Origin: Lederbergia wuyishanensis
GTDB lineage: Bacteria > Bacillota > Bacilli > Bacillales > Bacillaceae_C
Assembly: GCF_022900255.1 (NCBI RefSeq)
Contig: NZ_JALIRM010000009.1
Coordinates: forward strand, 1-64,000
DNA length: 64,000 nucleotides
Reading direction: 5' to 3'
Shown: one piece after another, positions 59,722-64,000 of the stretch
Layout of the letters: every line of letters begins with the position of its first letter
Numbering within the stretch: position 1 is the first letter of the stretch
Program-made: the position numbers and the translations under genes
Notes under the pieces: model-generated
Databases searched by the model: none
Told to the model about the DNA's origin: nothing
What the model saw: the letters and a program-made list of their open reading frames with translations, nothing else

Positions 59722-60910
59722 ATGTATAAATTGTTGTCCCATAATGATCTTGATGGAGTCGGATGTGGAATTTTAGCGAAGCTCGCTTTTGGTAAAGAGG
59801 TGAAGGTTCGCTATAATTCCGTTTCAGGTCTCGATCGAGAAGTTGCATGGTTTTTTGAAAATGAGAAAAAGGATACATTTTTGTTCATTACTGATTTATC
59901 CGTTAATGAGGAAAATGAAAAAAGATTAGATGCTTTTCATCATTCTGGAGGAAAGGTCCAACTGCTTGATCATCATTTAACTTCAGTTCATTTCAATGAT
60001 TATGAGTGGGGAAGAGTTGTGGTTGAGGACGCAGACGGAAAATTAACGTCAGCAACTTCGTTATTTTATGAGTATCTTGTTGCACATCAATTAATGGAAC
60101 CATCTGTTGCAGTTGAGGAGTTTGTAGAGCTGGTCAGGCAATATGATACATGGGAATGGGAGAAAAACGATAACCATCAAGCTCACAGACTCAATGCTCT
60201 ATTTTTCTTAGTGTCGATCGAAGAATTTGAAGAAAAGATGATCACTAGACTTAAATCAAGCACACATTTCGATTTTAGCGAATTCGAAGAGAAGATTTTA
60301 GAAATGGAAGAAAATAAAATCGAGCGCTATATTGGTCGGAAAAAGCGCGAGGTCGTGCAAACCAAAGTGGATGGACTTTATGCTGGTGTCGTTTATGCCG
60401 AATTATATCATTCGGAACTTGGAAATGAGTTAGGAAAGGAATACCCACATCTTGATTATATCGCTATTTTAAATATGGGCGGAAAACGAGTAGGGTTTCG
60501 TACAATCCATGATCATATTGATGTTTCAGAAGTGGCGGGGAAATATGGCGGAGGTGGGCATGCCAAGGCATCTGGATGCTCTTTAGTGGAAGAAGCATAC
60601 AATAAATTTGTAGTGGAAACATTCCACTTAGAGCCTTTGAGAGAAGATGCAAAGCGAAACCGTTATAATGTAAAACGTTCAATGTTCGGTTCTTTTTATA
60701 AAAATCGTGCGGAAGAAATTTTCCTAATTTATCCCTTGAACGAATGTGATTGGACCATTGATCATTATAAAAACCACAATGGATCAGACTTTTTCCAGTT
60801 TTGACGAAGCGGAAACTTTTTTAAAAAGAAATTATGGAGTATGGCTTGTTAGAGATGATACGTTTGTAAATTATTTGATGGAGGAAGTAAAAAGTATGAG
60901 GAACGAGTAA
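59722..60910 (+). pseudogene. DHH-family phosphoesterase with a 3' frameshift
   Basis: The first 360 residues (59722-60804) hold DHH motifs SHNDLDGVG, ITDLSVN, LLDHHLTS and the DHHA1 GGGGHAKASG, giving a metal-dependent phosphoesterase. At the T5 run near 60789-60793 the frame ends in FFQF-stop. If one T is removed, reading continues DFSSFDEAETFLKRNYGVWLVRDD and runs 35 more residues to TAA at 60910, an obvious continuation of the fold. It is therefore a frameshifted gene, or a sequence error; the catalytic part is intact, so activity may remain. Confidence 0.8.
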
Positions 60911-61033
60911 GGACAATTTGTTGCTCTACTTCATCTAACAACTGAAGTGCGAAAAAATTTTTTTAACCCCGTATCTTTTTATCCACCTTCATTCGTTTAT
61001 AAGGTAGAGAGGTGTTAAAAGGAGTGGAAATGA

Positions 61034-61759
61034 ATGTACACCAAACTTAGGGATAATAACAAGGATGATTTTCATATGGATAGGATTGAACAGCTATACC
61101 CTAGATTAGAACAATATTGCCATTTTCTTGCGCAAAATAAATGGGACGGAGACGATATTGCCCAGGAATCAATGGTAAAGGCAATTTTGAAGTATGGACA
61201 TACACAACACGAATTAACACCCGCATTGTTAAATAAAATTGCCTATCATTGCTGGGTTGATATGGTCAGGAAAAGAAAGCATGAAAAGCTTGAATCAGAT
61301 AACGAGTTCATAGAAGCTGAATCATCAAATAACACAAGACGGATTGAAAATAGTATCGATATTATTGAACATATAAGAAAGCTGCTTACTCCCAAACAAG
61401 CTGTCATCTTTTTGTTAAAAGAAGCTTTCCAATACCAAGCGAAGGAAATTGCAGAGTTATTAAATACGACGGAAATAGCGGTTAAGTCGATTGTTTCTCG
61501 AACAAAAAGAAGATTAGAAAAAAGTAACCAAAATGATACGATTTTTTCCGTTGAACCGTATTGGTGTGAAGAAGAGCAAGAATTAATATTTGATTTATTC
61601 TATCAAGCTTTAAATTCCCAAGACCCTAATGAATTGATAGAGGCAATCCCGTCCTTCCACTCACTAGATAGTGAAGCCATTATTCCGAAGCTGGTAGTTA
61701 GTACAAAACAGCCACAATCCTTACACTCTCCTTCAAGCCATTTCTGTATGGCTGCATAG
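61034..61759 (+). CDS. ECF-type sigma factor, linked to ClpP
   Basis: 241 residues. Sigma2 region (QLYPRLEQYCHFLAQNKWDGDDIAQESMVKAILKYG) and sigma4 (LTPKQAVIFLLKEAFQYQAKEIAELLNTTEIAVKSIVSRTKRRLEK) with a ~65-residue tail ending in SSHFCMAA. No anti-sigma factor is next to it; 24 nt downstream is a ClpP paralogue. The hydrophobic -MAA end resembles C-terminal Clp degrons (such as the -LAA of SsrA), so turnover by that protease is an inference. Site AAAAGGAGTGG. Confidence 0.85.
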   Translation: MYTKLRDNNKDDFHMDRIEQLYPRLEQYCHFLAQNKWDGDDIAQESMVKAILKYGHTQHELTPALLNKIAYHCWVDMVRKRKHEKLESDNEFIEAESSNNTRRIENSIDIIEHIRKLLTPKQAVIFLLKEAFQYQAKEIAELLNTTEIAVKSIVSRTKRRLEKSNQNDTIFSVEPYWCEEEQELIFDLFYQALNSQDPNELIEAIPSFHSLDSEAIIPKLVVSTKQPQSLHSPSSHFCMAA

Positions 61760-61783
61760 TGAAAACGAATTGGAGGAGTACTG

Positions 61784-62368
61784 ATGAATTCAATCCCTTA
61801 TGTAATTGAACAATCAAGCCGTGGTGAGCGTTCTTATGACATTTATTCAAGGCTGCTAAAAGATCGGATTATTATAATAGGTGACGAAATAAATGATCAT
61901 GTAGCTAACAGCGTAGTAGCCCAGTTGTTATTTTTAGCAGCTGACAATCCTGATAAAGATATTTCAATATATATAAATAGTCCAGGAGGATCAACCTCTG
62001 CAGGATTTGCGATTTTTGATACTATGGAATACATCAAGCCAGATGTGAGGACAATTTGTACGGGAATGGCTGCTTCTTTTGGGGCAATGCTTCTCCTAGC
62101 AGGTAAAAAAGGAAAACGGATGGCACTACCTAATAGCGAAATTATGATTCATCAACCATTAGGTGGCGCAAGGGGGCAAGCAACAGAAATCGAAATATCT
62201 GCAAAACGAATTTTAAAACTACGTGAGCATGTGAATAAAATAATCGCTGACAGAACGGGACAGTCCATAGAAAAAATAGAAAGAGATACTGACCGTGATT
62301 ACTACATGAGTGCGGAAGAAGCAAAAGAATACGGAATAATCGACGAGATTATTTATCCAAATAAATAA
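61784..62368 (+). CDS. ClpP-type protease subunit, second paralogue
   Basis: 194 residues. Catalytic triad Ser98 (GMAASFGA), His123 (MIHQPLGG) and Asp172 (DTDRDYYM) is complete; the N-loop ([38 protein letters not shown]) is typical. It forms the tetradecameric barrel fed by ClpX/ClpC/ClpE. Its being co-transcribed with a sigma factor, not alone like the housekeeping ClpP, points to a second copy. GGAGGAG 6 nt before ATG. Confidence 0.95.
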   Translation: MNSIPYVIEQSSRGERSYDIYSRLLKDRIIIIGDEINDHVANSVVAQLLFLAADNPDKDISIYINSPGGSTSAGFAIFDTMEYIKPDVRTICTGMAASFGAMLLLAGKKGKRMALPNSEIMIHQPLGGARGQATEIEISAKRILKLREHVNKIIADRTGQSIEKIERDTDRDYYMSAEEAKEYGIIDEIIYPNK

Positions 62369-62490
62369 CTTGAAAAAATGGATAAAGTCGATTCTTTTTA
62401 AAAATAGACCCTTATAAATATAGTAAACGTGCAATGTTAATCAGTAGTCTATATTCTACATTTTCAACTTTTTTCCTAATAAAATTAAAT

Positions 62491-62524
62491 AGGAGCAAAA
62501 GCTATCATCTTTTGCTCCTTTATC
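62491..62524. terminator. bidirectional terminator between clpP paralogue and sspO
   Basis: AGGAGCAAAAG / CTTTTGCTCCT arms, followed by TTAT. Confidence 0.8.
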
Positions 62525-62525
62525 A

Positions 62526-62678
62526 TTATTGTTTCTTTTTTCTCTTCTTATTGTTTTGCTTTTGGGCTTCCGTTAGTGGTTCATTAGCAAATTCTTCTTT
62601 CATATTCGCTCCGAAGTCTTGTCCTTTTTCAGGGTTCATACCTGCAATATTACTGGCCGTTCTTTTTGATTTAGGCAT
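62526..62678 (-). CDS. sspO: small acid-soluble spore protein O
   Basis: A 50-residue basic peptide on the minus strand, starting [20 protein letters not shown], with [21 protein letters not shown] at the end, the signature of SspO (B. subtilis CotK/SspO). It is made in the forespore under sigma-G. ATG has GGAGGTGAAG upstream. The partner SspP was not seen. Confidence 0.9.
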   Translation of the reverse strand: MPKSKRTASNIAGMNPEKGQDFGANMKEEFANEPLTEAQKQNNKKRKKKQ

Positions 62679-62848
62679 CGTCTTCACCTCCATCGTATAG
62701 TGTGTGTTATGGTCATCAAATTATCCAAATTATTAGTCCATCGTTAGTTTCAACGTTTAATTCTACTTTTCCAGTGATATATAACAAGTACAAATAAATA
62801 TAAGGGTTATGGATCCTATTTTTATTTAATATTACGGAGGTGGACAAT

Positions 62849-63022
62849 ATGTCGAAACGGTATAAAACAGGTGAAAATGCTCCGGAAAGCGGTAAATATA
62901 AGGTAGACGGTCCTGTTCATGGCGATTCAGAACATGAAGACACAACCATAGATATGGAGGAAGGTAATCAGTTTCCACCATCTCCAAATAGTCACGAAGC
63001 TGTTTATTGGGTAAAAGAATAA
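62849..63022 (+). CDS. YjzC-like small protein
   Basis: 57 residues, beginning MSKRYKTGENAPESGKYKVD and ending HEAVYWVKE. The pattern (R)YKTGE.AP.SG.Y, then a negatively charged middle and FPP.P..H.A.YW fits the YjzC family, small Bacillus proteins of unknown function. CGGAGG site before ATG. Terminator follows. Confidence 0.75.
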   Translation: MSKRYKTGENAPESGKYKVDGPVHGDSEHEDTTIDMEEGNQFPPSPNSHEAVYWVKE

Positions 63023-63045
63023 ATATTTTATACAAAAGGTATGAA

Positions 63046-63089
63046 AAGGAAGCCAACATTTTTGTAATTTGGCTTCCTCTTTTTTTATG
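63046..63089 (+). terminator. terminator after YjzC-like gene
   Basis: AGGAAGCCAA / TTGGCTTCCT arms with CTTTTTTT after. Confidence 0.85.
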
Positions 63090-63161
63090 AAGGATTATTA
63101 AATTGCATACAGTATTAATATACAAGAGTAGTTAATCGACTGAAAGGATGTGTTTTTCTGC

Positions 63162-64000
63162 ATGGTAAAAGTAGGGATTCAATTGTATTCAGTACGTAAT
63201 TCGATTAAAGCAGAGCCTTTTAAAACTTTGGAAAAGATTGCTCAAGCTGGTTACAAGTATGTGGAGGCAGCAAATCATAACGCACTCGAAGATGATGGTG
63301 TAGGATTTGGCCTTTCCGCAACAGAAATGAAAAATGCGTTGGATGATCTAGGATTATCGATAATCGGCTGTCATATCAATCCACTGAATTTTGAACGTCT
63401 ACCCGCAGTGCTAGATTATCATCAAGAATTAGGAAATAAGCAGATTGGTTGCGATATTGAATTTTTTCCATATGAAGATCTAGATTATTTAAAATTTAGA
63501 TGTGAGTTATTCAATCAAGTGGGAGAAATGTGTAAGGATAGGGGGATGCGCTACTATTATCATAATCATTTTCAAGAGTTTCAAAGGTTTGGAGAAAAAA
63601 CAGTGTACGATTTGATCATGGAACATACAGATCCTAAATTGGTTTTTATCGAAATGGATACATATTGGATCATGCGGGGAGGGCAAGATCCATTAAAGTT
63701 AATTGAAAAATATCGAGATCGACTCATTCTTCTTCATCAAAAAGATTTTCCTAAAAATGCTCCGCAGCCGGTAAACATGTTTGATGGAATCATCAATGAC
63801 AATGAAACGATTTCTTTTCCTTTATTCGAAGAAACAAAGGATCCTCATTGCTTTACGGAAATTGGTACGGGAATAATGCCGATACAGGATATTATCATTG
63901 CTGCTTCAAAAGCGCCTAATTTAGAATACATTATATTGGAGCAAGATCATACAGATTTAGATGAAATTGATTCAATTAATGTGAGTATGGAGGCTTTTAA
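63162..64000 (+). CDS. sugar phosphate isomerase/epimerase family protein (cut by window edge)
   Basis: At least 279 residues; the C-terminus lies outside. VKVGIQLYSVRNSIKAEPFKTLEKIAQAGYKYVEAA is the AP-endonuclease-2/xylose-isomerase-like TIM-barrel start. Glu/Asp/His ligands are suggested by YYHNHFQEF, FIEMDTYWI, LLHQKDF and ILEQDHTDLDE. Related enzymes epimerise or dehydrate inositol-like or keto-sugars. The substrate is unknown; a sugar role would fit the GH43 gene 6 kb upstream. ATG 63162 is weakly placed (AAAGGATG is 11-14 nt upstream); a GTG at 63150 is possible. Confidence 0.85.
   Translation, partial: MVKVGIQLYSVRNSIKAEPFKTLEKIAQAGYKYVEAANHNALEDDGVGFGLSATEMKNALDDLGLSIIGCHINPLNFERLPAVLDYHQELGNKQIGCDIEFFPYEDLDYLKFRCELFNQVGEMCKDRGMRYYYHNHFQEFQRFGEKTVYDLIMEHTDPKLVFIEMDTYWIMRGGQDPLKLIEKYRDRLILLHQKDFPKNAPQPVNMFDGIINDNETISFPLFEETKDPHCFTEIGTGIMPIQDIIIAASKAPNLEYIILEQDHTDLDEIDSINVSMEAF

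Noticed and set aside
62832-63125. A 97-codon minus-strand frame over the YjzC-like gene
   Set aside because: Starts within the next terminator, has no RBS, and the plus-strand gene has a strong site and family pattern.

Overview
The window looks like a piece of chromosome from a low-GC, endospore-forming, facultatively fermentative member of the Bacillaceae. The grounds are a complete GerA-type germinant-receptor operon, SspO and a gamma-SASP-like gene, GerPA/GerPF-like peptides, Spo0M- and FbpB-family proteins, frequent TTG/GTG starts behind strong GGAGG sites, and Rex-type operators before adhE and a formate/nitrite channel. The genus cannot be fixed from the sequence alone.

Layout. 1-2.4 kb: 3' part of an IS1182-family transposase, a broken YmaF-like gene and a DUF2935 gene. 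2.7-5.1 kb: a manganese (yybP-ykoY) riboswitch with a four-segment terminator switch, in front of an FbpB-like peptide, a short Spo0M, EcsC and a VTT membrane protein. 5.2-9.3 kb: an interspersed repeat, a Cys-rich copper-storage-type protein, a CsoR/CstR-like operator before a DJ-1/PfpI gene, an esterase, and TetR and AraC regulators. 9.4-14.2 kb: two aldo/keto reductase plus MFS cassettes, which look duplicated. 14.4-22.4 kb: DUF3231, an SRPBCC/ArsR pair, a Rex-associated FNT channel, a second YidC, a YknXYZ/MacAB-type ABC exporter and a VOC protein. 22.4-28.9 kb: adhE with Rex operators, a DUF3895 gene, ilvA and a SIMPL gene. 29.0-35.5 kb (minus strand): gerA-gerC-gerD-like-gerB-gerB-gerB. 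35.5-43.9 kb: YqjF, an FMN glutamate-synthase-like protein, an MFS transporter, a HAD phosphatase, a CPA2 antiporter behind a leader terminator, an RsmF-type methyltransferase and Pcp; two degenerate ~21-bp repeat arrays lie here. 43.9-50.2 kb: a SASP-like gene, two SAM-I riboswitches each leading to tiny ORFs, a nitronate monooxygenase-type enzyme, a haem-type membrane protein and several small genes. 50.2-55.0 kb: a double-domain gamma-glutamylcyclotransferase, GerP-like peptides, a DUF1659/DUF2922/YvrJ trio and three VOC proteins. 55.4-64 kb: a secreted GH43 arabinanase-type enzyme, an ECF41 sigma factor with its oxidoreductase and a recognisable ECF41 promoter, a frameshifted DHH phosphoesterase, an ECF sigma/ClpP2 pair, SspO, a YjzC-like peptide and the start of a sugar isomerase/epimerase.

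How parts fit. Redox (Rex) control probably joins adhE and the FNT channel. Spore functions are scattered, apart from the germinant-receptor operon. The most unusual features are regulatory RNAs placed before very small or unexpected genes (Mn2+ to FbpB/Spo0M; SAM to two peptide loci; a terminator leader on the cation antiporter) and the ECF sigma factor encoded beside its own ClpP paralogue. No rRNA, tRNA, CRISPR array or prophage module was seen.
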